This document shows positions 12,858-23,325 of a DNA stretch of 64,000 nucleotides, in pieces. Both the position numbers and the translations under genes were made by a program. The notes under the pieces were generated by a model. The model searched no databases, was not told where the DNA came from, and saw only the letters and a program-made list of their open reading frames with translations. How positions within the stretch are numbered: position 1 is the stretch's first letter; each line of letters opens with the position of its first letter. This DNA is from Ecdyonurus torrentis (taxonomy: Eukaryota; Arthropoda; Insecta; Ephemeroptera; Heptageniidae), in the NCBI GenBank assembly GCA_949318235.1, contig OX439136.1, positions 28,156,067 through 28,220,066 on the forward strand, written 5' to 3'.

Positions 12858-13169
12858 CGGGTGTGTGCGCATGACGTCATTCTCAATGTTTGTTTATGCT
12901 CTTCTTGAGCAATGAATAACATTGCTCAGTATATGACAAACGTAGTTTTTGGCTATTTTCTTTGGAAAATTAGCTTTTTTTATTATTATTACTATTATTA
13001 TTATTATTGCTAATTAAAGTACTAATTCAACCTGTTAACAGCACCAATGCTCACAAAAAAATTGCGAAGTATTTTTTAAACTGGCCAAATGTGCCAATTT
13101 CCTATACCGGCCAATGTTATTTAGTACTTACTTATGACGTCGGCTTTAACATGAATGAAACCACCCTAT
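12858..13169 (-). mobile_element. family C MITE
   Basis: It reads as a complete C copy on the minus strand, from CATGAATGAAACCACCCTAT back to GGGTGTGTGCGCATGACG. TGACGTCA is at 12872. It sits inside the older SINE. Confidence 0.9.
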
Positions 13170-13458
13170 TGTAGCTAGAACCTACTATATATACGCCTCG
13201 CTAGTATAGGAACAGAGTTACGAGTCATCTGCCTTCACCACGCGGCAACACCACCAAGTTATATTATCTCTTTTTACGTAAAACGTTAATTTGTTGCAGG
13301 AAAAAAAAATGTTGCGGCATTTTTAGCATTTCTTATTAAATATATCATAGAAACGTTCAAGTATTTAATTTAATACTTGTTTTATTTATGTTTTTGTTTT
13401 TTTGTCTTGTGTGAAAAACTGTATTGTACATTATAGAAACAGTATAATATTATATACC

Positions 13459-13465
<7 letters not shown>

Positions 13466-13536
<71 letters not shown>
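13466..13536. repeat. (TA)n microsatellite
   Basis: About 70 bp of TA. Confidence 0.97.
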
Positions 13537-13540
<4 letters not shown>

Positions 13541-14287
13541 TCTATATTTTCAACACAAGAAGTGGTAAAATAACATTATAAATTTTCTAGTATAAAAATT
13601 GTAAAAAATAAAATAAATGTCATTAATTTGAAACTAAAATGATATTCTTATTCAATATGTGCTCAAATATTATCCCAAAAATAAATATTGTGTGCCTCAA
13701 TATATGCATATGTAGCTGCTATCAATATAGCTCAATATATGCATATGCAATGTAGCATCAATTACGTAATTTATTTTGTATGTGTTGTATTCGTATATCA
13801 GCCAGAAAAACGACTGTAAGACATATTTTAAATTTTAAAATAATAAAATTTTGTTATTTTGACAAATAAAAAAAGGGTACGTTATAGAAAAATTTAATTT
13901 AAAATTACCTAAATTTAAAAAAAGAGAGAGAGAGTAATAAATTGATGTAAACAAAGGATACAAAAGTAGATAAAAGTAACATTAAATTATGTCTATATTC
14001 TAAATTGTTGTATAAAACAAGATAAAAGTGGAAGCTTGTATGCAATTTTTCAACGTCCTGTGTATATGTAAATCTGTTCTCCAAATTGGAATATTATGCC
14101 ATTTCTCTATTCATTTTTGTTTGCTTTAAAAAAAAAATGTAAAACAAATTTTATTTACTTGTTTATAAGAGAGTGTGAGGAATACATTAAAGTACGCTTA
14201 AATATAAGTAAATAATAACTTATATAAGCATGACATGTTGGGATAATATTTGAGTAAAATTGAGGATAAGGGTCACAGATCAAATTT
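13537..14287. other. AT-rich spacer, no gene seen
   Basis: It has a local duplication of CTCAATATATGCATATG (about 13696 and 13731) and a short (GA) run near 13923. Nothing else was recognised. Confidence 0.45.
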
Positions 14288-14650
14288 TTTAAGGTATAGT
14301 AGTTGACCGACTGATATCTCGCAAACTAGACGGTCGCTAATTATAATATTAACACAAAGTAAAGAAGAAATGTTACTTAAAAGTTTAGTTATGTCAAACA
14401 TGTGAAAACACGATCAAATATTTAAGTTATTACACTTTAAAGATAACATGTAAATGTGGAAATTCAAATTTTAGTCAAATTAGAAACTTTTTTAAAATCA
14501 AAAATATTATTAAAATCTTTTTTTGGAACAAAAAAAAAAAATTGATTTTATTTGCAAATTATAGTGTTTATTTTGTTGCAAATAAATATCGTACAAAAGA
14601 AAAATTGTGGAAATATAGTTCTTCTTATAACGATTTCCGGTCCAAGTCAG
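14288..14650 (+). mobile_element. family D MITE, 3' end replaced
   Basis: It matches D from the left end (GTTGACCGACTGATATCTCG) to GATTTCCGGTCCAAGTCAG, where the terminal GTCCCCCACCGCCTTAA is missing. A family F hairpin follows directly. Confidence 0.85.
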
Positions 14651-14655
14651 TGAAT

Positions 14656-14824
14656 GCTTATGTTTACTCAAAATGTGGAAAAGGAAGTGCCGGAAGAGGA
14701 AACCACGTGACGGTAAAAGTGGGAGGTAGCTCAGGCCTAGCTTGCTGCTGGCGTCTACTTTTTCCGTCACGTGGTTTCCTCTTCCGGCACTTTCTTTTAC
14801 GTATTTTGAGTAAACATAAGCAGC
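14656..14824. mobile_element. family F hairpin MITE
   Basis: Inverted arms run from ATGTTTACTCAAAATG to TATTTTGAGTAAACAT. Each arm carries a GTCACGTGG or CCACGTGAC E-box and a GGAAGTGCCGGAAG-like ETS motif. Copies at 44107-44278 and 59212-59388 share this layout. Open frames across it, on both strands, are hairpin artefacts. Confidence 0.9.
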
Positions 14825-15222
14825 CAGTCACTTTCTTCGTTTAAATTTTTGTTGTCTATTTTTATTTTTAAAATATAAACTTTTATTAAAAACAAGAATA
14901 TCTGGCAGAGAACAAAAGAAGGGGAGCGGGAATAACAAAAGCATTAGAATATTAATTATACTTATTTGTATACATATTAGTTCAAATCATCATACTATTA
15001 TTATTATTATTATTTTATTATATATAATAGAAATGTGGAAAAACACACAACTTATTTGCATAATCTTTAAACCTATTATTTTTTAGCATAATAACGTCTA
15101 CACAGTAAAAGCTACTTTGCTAAAAACAAAGAAAAAAATAATTTTATTCTTTAACTGCTGTCTCTTAAAATAATAAAATTGTTTTTCACCCACAAGTGGC
15201 TTTAACAAAGTAGTTCTTCAAT
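14825..15222. other. AT-rich spacer, no feature seen
   Basis: It contains an (ATT)n run near 15000 and nothing else recognised. Confidence 0.45.
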
Positions 15223-15641
15223 AATAAGGGGGTGGGGGACCGACTTGGACCGGAAATCGCTAAAAGAAGAACTATATTTTCACAATAATTTTTTGTACAT
15301 GATTTAATTCCAATAAAACAAACACTATAATTTTCAAAAAAAAAAAAAAAAAAAAAAAAAAATATCAAGTAAATTTAAAAGATATATTTTTATACCAACA
15401 AAATTTAAATGGTATTTTTAATTGTAAAAATGTTCCTAATTTGACTAAAATTTCCCGCTCAAATTTAAATATCCACATTTACATGTTATCTTGAAAGTGT
15501 AATAACTTAAATATTTGATCGTGTTTTTACATGTTTGACATAACTAAATTTTTAAGTAACATTTCTTCTTTACTTTGTGTTATTATTATTATTCGCAACT
15601 GTCCTAGTTTGCGAGATATCAGTAGGTCACCTACCCCCTAT
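15223..15641 (-). mobile_element. family D MITE
   Basis: A full-length minus-strand copy with plus-strand ends AAGGGGGTGGGGGACCGACT and GTAGGTCACCTACCCCCT. It lies about 575 bp from an opposite-strand D copy (14288-14650). Confidence 0.9.
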
Positions 15642-16058
15642 TTTTAATGCAATGCTTAAACTCAAAAATTCGCATGTATAAATGTATTGAGGATAATGTC
15701 GTGTGTATGAATATAAAATAAAATTAACCCCTAAATTCTTTAGTCTTTTTCATTCTCAAAAAGTATGAAATATAAAATTTACTTAAATTGAAAATGAAAT
15801 ATTAATTTCAACGGTTCTAACGACAAACATACGCATATAAAAGAAATAACTTTCTTTACTTTGAAAATTACTTTTTCATGTTAAATATTCATATTTTAGT
15901 CCCATAATGTTCTTTTTATAAAGAAATTACATTTAAAATATTGAAATATTTTAGGAGCCAAAATAGGATTAGGGAAACTTTTCTTATTATTATTTTTTAT
16001 TTTTAATTAGAAATATTACTTAAAATTTTTTTTGGAACAAAATGTATTTTTTTCAATT
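15642..16058. other. AT-rich spacer, no feature seen
   Basis: No gene or repeat-family copy was recognised. Confidence 0.45.
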
Positions 16059-16403
16059 AAGGGAGTAGGGGACCGACGTCGGCCATTAGAATCAAACTTT
16101 TCTAGTCAAAAAAAGGAAAAAAAAAAAATGAAATTTTGCACAATGATACTTCAGCTTGAGACAATTTCAAATATATAAAAATTTTGGGGATGACTGTGCA
16201 AATTAATTTAAAATGATTTTTTGAAATTGTAAGCCTATGAGGCCCAATGTTAATTTCAATAATTTTTTTTCTTTTTTTCGGGACCGTCAAACATCATGAA
16301 ATTTTAATCACGGCTAGGTGTGACCCTTAGCTACACAATGACACCAAATTTAGACCTAAAACAATTCTAGTTTTTGAGGTATAAGGTCGGTATCCTACTA
16401 CCT
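16059..16403. mobile_element. D-ended MITE with a different core
   Basis: The ends TTAAGGGAGTAGGGGACCG and GGTCGGTATCCTACTACCTT form family D-type terminal inverted repeats with TTAA at the left edge. The 300-bp interior shows none of the D words seen in the other copies. Confidence 0.75.
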
Positions 16404-16538
16404 TAATTCAATTTCATTTGAAATTTATGATATTTGTTTAGATTCTACACGTAAAAAATAACTAAAAAAATTCGCATTAAAATTGTTTTTATAATAAATA
16501 TGTTAGATATATACAAAGTTTTAAATGTGCAGAGCTAA

Positions 16539-16686
16539 CTATACTTGACTCAAAAAACCTCAGTCGATTTATCGTTTTACCATTAATATATCGCCTATTT
16601 TCTCGCGTGCATTTCACAGGTGGGCGGCTGGGCGATACTGTCAAAGGTCGAACGGAAGTTAGCTCAGGCTTTTTGAGTCAAGTTTA
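16539..16686. mobile_element. family M inverted-repeat MITE
   Basis: The ends ACTATACTTGACTCAAAAAA and CTTTTTGAGTCAAGTTT are inverted, and the interior has GGCTGGGCGATACTGTC. The second copy, at 34330-34479, abuts the LINE. Confidence 0.8.
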
Positions 16687-16800
16687 TTTACCACTGAAGA
16701 AATGCCGTTTTAACTAACAAGTTACTGTTTAAACTTTTTTTTTCAATTGAGTTATTGGTTTGTACTGAAGAGTTACATCTATGTAACTGAATTGTTTCTT
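16687..16800. mobile_element. family L-like fragment
   Basis: It shares AAGTTACTGTTTAAACTTTT and GTACTGAAGAGTTA with the L element at 12594-12823. Confidence 0.5.
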
Positions 16801-16988
16801 AAATTTACGCAGTTTTATGTGTAAATATGAATAACGTAGAAATAATAATAATCGCTATTGAGCCAGGCAGTGCATAGTAACAATCAAAGTTACAACAAGC
16901 ATTGGTCTTGGCAAATAAAACTTAATAATAATAATACGAACAAATAACAACAACAAGAAAACAAAATAAAAAATGAATCACACAACCA

Positions 16989-17330
16989 TAAAGGCATAGA
17001 CCGGAGAAAAACATAAGCATTTATATCACAAAACCCTTGATGGGATTTACAAAACTAACGTTAGTTTGTCTCAAAACCCAACTGTAGCCCCGTAGCACAG
17101 ATTAGAAAATTCGATTTATGCAACCCGCACAACATTTTCATACTAATTTTTGCATGTTTCTGACGTCATAAACATGAATTTTCACGCAAATTGCATACTT
17201 TACAGTATTTTCACGCTCTCTCGTGGGGCTACGTTAACATTCTGGTAAAAATTGTCATCAGTTTTGAAGATCCCATTTCGTGTTTATTCATTAAAAAGCT
17301 TATGTTGTTTTATGCGGTCTATGGCTATAA
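16989..17330 (+). mobile_element. family A MITE
   Basis: It starts ATAAAGGCATAGACCGG and ends GCGGTCTATGGCTATA. TGACGTCA is at 17161. The 76-codon open frame within it recurs in other A copies and follows from the element sequence. Confidence 0.9.
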
Positions 17331-17974
17331 GAGCTCTATTAAACGATGTACAAACATTATAATGAAGTTTGAGAAAATGTGTTATTATCTGTATAATATT
17401 CCAATGTTGTATGGGTGGTGAACATTAATATATCAGTATCATCTATTTTTGATTATTTATCAAAAAAGGATCCTAAAGTATAATATTCTTTATTTATAAA
17501 GAATTCTTTATAAAAATAAAGTTTTTATTTTGACTATTTCTGTACTAACTCTCTGCCTTAAATGTACATCATAGTTTTTCTATGTCCATTTGACTTTTTT
17601 ATTTTGTACGCATTATAAAACATCGATTACGTAATATAAATTTGAGTAGAGTAAGAAAATTGGGTGCCATATCATTTTTGTATAAAAATAATCGTCAAAA
17701 TAAATAATAAAATAGATGCAATAAAAAAAAAACTGAAATATATTTGTAAAAGTTGGTCACAAATATAGGTCACGTAAGCAAAATATTTGGTCCATGCAGA
17801 GTGCAAAGATTGGTAGGAAGGGATGCTGGGGTTTTTACTAAGCGATCGATATTACCCAGAACCAGATCAATATAATAAAGCCGGCTCTTTCTCTCTCTCT
17901 CTCTCTCTTAGTATCTCATATTATATTTACAACTGAAAACATACAGATGGCAGCACTGCACTGATAGCTATTTC
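17331..17974. other. unassigned spacer
   Basis: Mostly AT-rich, with a short (CT)n at about 17887-17909. No gene was recognised. Confidence 0.45.
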
Positions 17975-17988
17975 GTTACCATGGTAAC
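17975..17988. promoter_or_regulatory. second RFX X-box-like palindrome
   Basis: The same 14-mer as at 573-586, GTTACCATGGTAAC. It lies 30-60 bp before a large hairpin and about 65 bp after a (CT)n run. Confidence 0.4.
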
Positions 17989-18019
17989 ACAAAATGTAAA
18001 CAATAATAATAAACTGTTG

Positions 18020-18380
18020 TCATATCATAGAGAAACAGTATAGAGAATGCAGCTAAGGCTAAATTGATGTCGTTGAAAGTGGGGGAATGTTTACTAATGT
18101 GGAAGCAGTAGCATCTCTGACAAAAAGGAGGCGCTGAGTGTTGAAAGCGTTGAACGTGAAGAACGAATAGCTCAGTCAGCTTTATTTCGACTGATAAGCG
18201 AGCGCTCGCTTATCAGTCGAAATATAAAGCTGACCGAGCTATTCGTCCTTCACGTTCAACACTCAGCGCCTCCTTTTTGTCAGAGATGCTACTGCTTCCA
18301 CATTAGTAAACATTCCCCCACTTTCAACGACATCAATTTAGCATTAGCTGCATTCTCTATACTGTTTCTCTATGGTCATA
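18020..18380. mobile_element. 360-bp palindrome with no spacer
   Basis: The arms meet at CGAGCGCTCG (18199-18208) with no unpaired centre. Outer parts pair from GAGAAACAGTATAGAGAATG inwards. The left arm has an extra 8-9 bases near 18150 (a local duplication of a GTTGAA word); otherwise mismatches are few. It has no other copy in the window. Confidence 0.93.
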
Positions 18381-18437
18381 TGAACCTCTATTCAGGTCTA
18401 CATTTGTATTACTAGAAACCATGGCAGTAATATGATT

Positions 18438-18680
18438 GTCAGCTTATTTGATTTCTAATTTATTTTACATTTATAAAATCATAGATGCGGGTTCATGACG
18501 TCACAGCTCATCTATTTCCACGCACGTGGACTAGTGATGTGACCTCACAAACCCGCAGCTGTGATTTTGTGACAAGAAAATAAATTAGAAATCAATGACT
18601 CTGACCAAATCAATGTTAATATTTAGGAATGTTAGAATATTAGACAAGTTTTTTGTTCAAAGTGTTCTACGCCTTTAATA
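18438..18680 (+). mobile_element. family B MITE, 5'-truncated
   Basis: It matches family B from the ATTTATTTTACATTTATAAA part to the end GTTCTACGCCTTTAA. TGACGTCA is at 18496; the mirrored site has decayed to TGACCTCA. Confidence 0.85.
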
Positions 18681-18878
18681 GGCAACTTCACATAATCAAG
18701 ACACAGCACTGGCAAAGGTTATCAGGTTAATCACTGGCAAAGGGACATCATTAGTTTTTTGTTAATTTTGGCCTGGTATAGGGCTAACCATGTTAATCTG
18801 AGAGTTTTAGTTTTTTAATATCTCGCTTCGGAATTTTTAAAACACGTTAAATCCCAAATTATCATGAAGTAAAATGCA

Positions 18879-19250
18879 TTAAGAAATAGACCATAAGAAA
18901 ACATAAGCATTTATGTCGCAAAACACTTGATGGGACTTAAATAAATAACTTTAGTTTGTCTCAAAACACAACAGTAGCTCCGTAGCAGTGCTCAGAAAAT
19001 TTCAATTTATGCAACCCGCACAGATTTATTTATTTTTTTTTTACTAATTTTTGCATGTTTCTGACGTCAAAACCATGAATAGTCACGCAAATTGCGTACT
19101 TCACTGTATTTTCACGCTCTTTCATGGGGCTACATTAATATTCTGGTAAAATTGTCATCAGTTTTAAACATCCCATTTCGTGTTTATTCATTAAAAAAGC
19201 ATATTATTTATGTTTTTTTATTATTATTTTTTTTTTTGTTTATGGCTATA
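18879..19250 (+). mobile_element. family A MITE
   Basis: It starts TTAAGAAATAGACCATAAG and ends TTATGGCTATA. TGACGTCA is at 19062. The copy has T-rich expansions near its 3' end. Confidence 0.88.
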
Positions 19251-19363
19251 ACTCAATAAGTATTTAGGATGCGAACAAGCCTCAATTAAAGAAACAATTT
19301 GAAAATTTATGTTGCATTTATTTAATTTATTTATGTAACATATATATATATGCTACAGTAGCA

Positions 19364-19674
19364 TATAGGATGTATGCATTCATGTTAAAGTCAACGCCAT
19401 GTTGGATAACTTAATAACATGGGTAGCATAGGGGAAAAAATCATTCTGCCAGTTTAAAGACACTATGCAATATTTTTAAGAGCATTGATGCTGTAAATAT
19501 GTTGAATTATAGTATATCAAGTATGCAAGAAAAATAATAATATCAAAAAAATTAACTGATTTCCCAAAAAAAATTCGGCTTAAATGAAGTTTGTCCTATG
19601 CTGAGTAATGTTATGCACTACTTCAGTATGGCCTCCAAGCGCAATTAATATGACGTCATCCGCATACACCTAAT
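19364..19674 (+). mobile_element. family C MITE, GGCCTCCAAGCGC sub-variant
   Basis: It starts ATAGGATGTATGCATTCATG and ends CCGCATACACCTAATA. TGACGTCA is at 19651. It shares the sub-variant tail with 727-1021, 24054-24150 and 62349-62642. Confidence 0.88.
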
Positions 19675-19859
19675 ATACATTGCTACATTGGCACAGCAAA
19701 AAAAAAAAAAAAAAAAAAGCCATACAATATAACTATGCAACATAAATTATGTAATCATGCACATGCATTGATGAAAAAAAAATTGTAAAATTCATTTGGG
19801 AGAACATTAATTTTTCTTTCACCTTTTAATTTAGTTTATATTAATTCTATGGCATATAT

Positions 19860-20043
19860 TATAGGGTGGTTTCATTCATGTTAAACTCGGCGTCATAAGT
19901 GAGTATTAAATAACATGGGCCACTATAGGAAAATGGCACATTTTGCCATTTTAAAAATACTTCGCAATATTTTTGAGAGCTTCATTGCTCAAGAAGAGCA
20001 CCGAGAAGCATTCAGAATGACGTCATGCGTACGAACCCTATAT
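19860..20043 (+). mobile_element. family C MITE with internal deletion
   Basis: Both ends are intact (TATAGGGTGGTTTCATTC; CGAACCCTATATA), but about 120 bp of interior is missing. TGACGTCA is at 20018. Confidence 0.88.
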
Positions 20044-20165
20044 AACTGACATAAGCACTATTGGCAAATTGCAAACGCTGAAAAGAAAAGAAAACTTGAT
20101 TTCATAAAGAAAGAAATGTTATATAAAATGAAGAAATGTTTTAATTAAATTAAATTATAATACAA

Positions 20166-20535
20166 TTAAGTGAATAAGTGACCGACTGATATCTCGCAAA
20201 CTTTACGGTCACTTAGTATAATATTAACACAAAGTAAAGAAGAAATGTTACTTAAAAGTTTAGTTACGTCAAACATGTAAAAACACGATCAAATATTCAC
20301 TTTAAAGATTACATGTAAATGTGGAAATTCAAATTTAAGCGGAAATCGTAGTTATATTAGTACTTTTTTTTTTTATTAAAAATATTATTAGAACATATTT
20401 TGGAACCAACAAACAAATATATTTTTAATTTACTCAATTTTATTGTTGTGTTGCTTTGTTGGAATTAAATTGTGTACAAAAAATTATTGTGAAAATATAG
20501 TTCCTCTTTTAGCGATTTCCGGTCCAAGTCAATCA
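20166..20535 (+). mobile_element. family D MITE
   Basis: It starts TTAAGTGAATAAGTGACCG and has the D interior, with its end truncated after TTTCCGGTCCAAGTCAATCA. It lies about 785 bp upstream of the arrestin start. Confidence 0.85.
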
Positions 20536-21319
20536 CGTTCTACATGCGTGGGTGAATAACAATTTCTTAATTAGTAATAATCGTATAATTTCAGTTAAAA
20601 ATCTCCGTTAATGATTACCTTTAATATAAGTTTAAAATGATTCGCCATATTTATGGTGGCATTACCTAATAATATAACTTAATTAAGTTGGTGTGAGGGC
20701 TTGATTACCTTGCCCGCAATTCCATCACTAATCAATAAATACAATATACGCATATATACAACATATATAAACTTGACATATTTTGCTTTTCAAGCATAAA
20801 AATTATTCTTACGACGAGCATAGCTATTGTAAAGCTTCTTCTTATTTTTTTAATTTTGTGACCGTCAGTTATATGAGAAAACTTATAAAATTATAGATAT
20901 GTAAGCATTATTCAAGTATATATAAACAGTAATTTAATACAAGAATCACATTCTCTCTTTATCCTTCCTCAACATAACGTCTACATAGTGTCTTCAATAA
21001 GCTATCATAAATCACAGTCGCTAAAATACAATCGTGCTTGAGTTATAGTGGCATAAGTATAACGTTTTATACGATATAAGAACTGAATTGTGTACTAATT
21101 GGACATAATTAAACGTTTCTGCTGCAGTGAGTTCTTTACGTCTATAAAACTAACTATATATACAAAATATTGTTTAAAAAAGCATCTTAGTAACATTTTA
21201 GTTACTTTTTCCCAGTTTGAAGTTATAAATTTATTTTTTATTTTAAGTATATAAACTTAAGTATTGTATATAAGTAACACAGTTGCTAATTACTCTAGCA
21301 AATTTTCTCTACGACTCAA
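20536..21319 (+). promoter_or_regulatory. arrestin upstream region
   Basis: Unique sequence between the nearest MITE and the arrestin ATG, so it probably holds the promoter and 5' UTR. TATA-like words occur at about 21143 (TATAAAAC) and 21248 (TATATAAA). A homeodomain-type paired site, TAAT and ATTA seven bases apart, is at 21095-21110. None is decisive, and a 5' UTR intron ending at CTCTAG (about 21299) cannot be excluded. Confidence 0.35.
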
Positions 21320-22627
21320 ATGTCACCAACAATCCCCCCAGCTGCCTCAACAGTTTACAAGAAGAAGTCCCCGAACTCTAAAGTGACATTATATTTAGAC
21401 AAGCGTATCTATGTTGACCACCTAACTCACACAGACTCGATAGACGGCGTAGTGGTCGTAAACAGTGATTATCTCAACGGTCGTAAAGTATATGGCGAAC
21501 TGATAACAAAGTATGTTTACGGCAGAGAGGAAGATGAAGTGATGGGACTGCAGTTCAGTAAGGAGTTCATATTGATTAATGAACAAGTTGTGCCTTCACT
21601 AATTAGCAACACTCAACTGACGGTCGTACAAAAACGTTTACTGAAGAAGTATGGTGGCAGTGCGTATACTTTCACGTTCCAGTTCCCCGAGGAATCGCCT
21701 TGTTCTGTAGTGATTCAGTCACTTGTAGATGCTAAGAGTAGGCCTCTTGGTGTTGAGTATTATGTACGTATGTATGTGGCGCAGTGTGCAGAGGAAGTGA
21801 AGCATAGGAGATCGACAGCAGCACTAGCTATCAAGAAAATACAGTATGCACCACTATCAAGAAAACTTATCATACCTAATGCTTTAGTAACCAAGGAGTT
21901 TACGTTCTCACCAGGTAAGATAAGCTTGGAGGTAGTGTTAGATAATGATATATATTATCACGGTGAGAGCATATCTGTCAATATACTGATAATTAATCAC
22001 TCTCGTAAGAGTGTGAGAAACGTCAAAGCTTATGTAATTCAACATTGTGATGTCACTATGGTAAACGCTGAATTCTCACGTTATGTAGCAAGATCAAAAA
22101 GTCGTGAGGGCTGCCCAGTGATCCCTGGGGAATCCCTAAACAAAATTATCCCCCTAACTCCACATGCAAAGAACAATAAGGATCTTAATGGTGTTGCCCT
22201 GGATGATTACTTGAAAAATAACGGCGTGAACTTGGCTTCTTCTACTTTATTTGCTAAAGGTAAATCTGCTAGTGAAGCTCTGGGTATAGTGGTCTCGTAT
22301 TATGTGAAGGTGAAGTTGGACTGTGGTCATCTTGCTGGGAAGATCGTAGCGGAGGTGCCGTTTAAGTTACTGAAGCCTGCTCCAAGCTCCAGTTTGAGGC
22401 AAGGCAAGAAGAAAGTTGAGGCTCGAGAACACGCCAAGTGTAATTACAACGCAAAAGTGAAATTGCAGCCACCTAATGCAGTATTGAGTGATGAGGAAGT
22501 ATTACACGCTAAGATGAAAATGAATGCTTTGGTAACTCATGAAAATCTTATCTACGATAGTGAAGATTTGATTAACAATATTGTATTTGAAGACTTCTCA
22601 AATAATCATCAACTTGTTAATTTCTAA
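21320..22627 (+). CDS. arrestin, visual/phosrestin-like, intronless
   Basis: A cytosolic arrestin, a family whose members bind phosphorylated, activated G-protein-coupled receptors (rhodopsin in photoreceptors) and uncouple them from G protein. The 435-codon frame is complete and has no intron. The N-domain (about residues 10-185) opens with VYKKKSPNSKVTLYLDKR, holding the lysines that act as phosphate sensor in the family, then YGREEDEVMGLQF. At the polar-core arginine of vertebrate arrestins (the IKKIQYAP segment, about residue 172) there is a lysine. The C-domain (about 190-355) contains SPGKISLEVVLDNDIYYHGE, VNLASST and VPFKLLKPAP. The tail is long and ends with IVFEDF, the core of the adaptin-2 binding motif of internalising arrestins; the following arginine is absent. 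Typical arthropod visual arrestins have about 360-410 residues, so the excess is mainly in the tail (about 355-420). Coding GC is clearly higher than the flanks. Beta-arrestin or kurtz-type identity is less likely but possible. Confidence 0.95.
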   Translation: MSPTIPPAASTVYKKKSPNSKVTLYLDKRIYVDHLTHTDSIDGVVVVNSDYLNGRKVYGELITKYVYGREEDEVMGLQFSKEFILINEQVVPSLISNTQLTVVQKRLLKKYGGSAYTFTFQFPEESPCSVVIQSLVDAKSRPLGVEYYVRMYVAQCAEEVKHRRSTAALAIKKIQYAPLSRKLIIPNALVTKEFTFSPGKISLEVVLDNDIYYHGESISVNILIINHSRKSVRNVKAYVIQHCDVTMVNAEFSRYVARSKSREGCPVIPGESLNKIIPLTPHAKNNKDLNGVALDDYLKNNGVNLASSTLFAKGKSASEALGIVVSYYVKVKLDCGHLAGKIVAEVPFKLLKPAPSSSLRQGKKKVEAREHAKCNYNAKVKLQPPNAVLSDEEVLHAKMKMNALVTHENLIYDSEDLINNIVFEDFSNNHQLVNF

Positions 22628-22825
22628 TTCAAATGAGGGCTTCAATATTTATTTATATTCTCGGTCAGAAGTGTGAAAAATTATTTTAATATTAAGCTAA
22701 CGTAACTATAGAAGCACTTTAAATAGAATAGGTAAAAAGCTTGTACATTTGTGGTTTAAGTTTTGCAATGATTTAACTATTGTAGAATCAACAGTTATGA
22801 CGTCACTAAACGTTGAAATTGAAAC

Positions 22826-23245
22826 AATGAGGAAGTCTACACGAAATTAACCCCTATGTTTGAATACGTAATTTGAAAGAGAAAAAGTAGTAGATACATT
22901 TGACATAGGCAATTACATGCAAAATTGACATTTTATTTAATAAATGAAGAAATAAAACATTTCAAATTTCAGCCCTTTGCCGAGTGTGACGTCATTTGTT
23001 TACAACTGAATTTCGATTGTCTTCTGGATTTCATACGACCGCTACGAAGACAATCAAAATTCGGATGTAAACAAATGACATCACAGTCGGGTTGAGAATT
23101 AAAAAAAATTATTACTTCTTGTAATTAATATAACGTCAATTTTCCAGGTAATTGCCTATGCCAAGTTTATCTACTACTTTTTCTCTTGCTAATGAGTTAT
23201 TCAAACCTAGGGGTTAACTTTGTGTAGACTTCCTCATAGTTTGGT
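22826..23245. mobile_element. inverted-repeat element nested in family H
   Basis: The ends ATGAGGAAGTCTACAC and GTGTAGACTTCCTCAT are inverted. Long arms pair inwards through AAGTAGTAGATA / TATCTACTACTT to a centre near 23030 (GATTGTCTTC / GAAGACAATC). One arm has TGACGTCA (22987); the mirror reads TGACATCA. Confidence 0.88.
22939..22956 (+). promoter_or_regulatory. first polyadenylation signals after arrestin
   Basis: AATAAA occurs at 22939-22944 and again at 22951. I found no AATAAA or ATTAAA between the arrestin stop codon and this point. Both hexamers lie in the nested inverted-repeat element, about 310 bp past the stop. Confidence 0.4.
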
Positions 23246-23325
23246 CATAAGAGATTGAAAAAAAAGCTAATGTAAAAGTTCACAATACTTAGCATTGTTA
23301 AACTGTAGACAAACTTTATTCCAAC

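Larger units (their letters stand above)
12290..13258 (-). mobile_element. SINE dissected by three MITEs
   Basis: Four pieces match the SINE at 8776-9170 in the same order and strand: about 12308-12330 (GAGAAACCGTGGAAACC), 12476-12593 (weak), 12823-12857 (TGCAACGTGTTGTTATCTCA) and 13170-13258 (GAGTTACGAGTCATCTGCC and the tRNA-like head). The intervening DNA is one copy each of families E, L and C. The SINE is therefore older than those insertions. Confidence 0.7.
22735..23325 (+). mobile_element. family H MITE split by another element
   Basis: The left half (to about 22825) contains GTAGAATCAACAGTTATGAC and the right half (from about 23246) contains TTCACAATACTTAGCATTG, both as in the H copies at 38160 and 52717. 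The inverted repeat at 22826-23245 lies between them. TGACGTCA is at 22798. Confidence 0.75.

Noticed and set aside
14510..14844. Overlapping open frames on both strands (86 and 100 codons)
   Set aside because: They lie across the family F hairpin and the end of a D element; the shared peptide on both strands is a consequence of the palindrome.
21095..21110. Photoreceptor-type homeodomain dimer site upstream of arrestin
   Set aside because: The TAAT and ATTA halves are seven bases apart rather than the usual two or three, and such words are frequent in AT-rich DNA.
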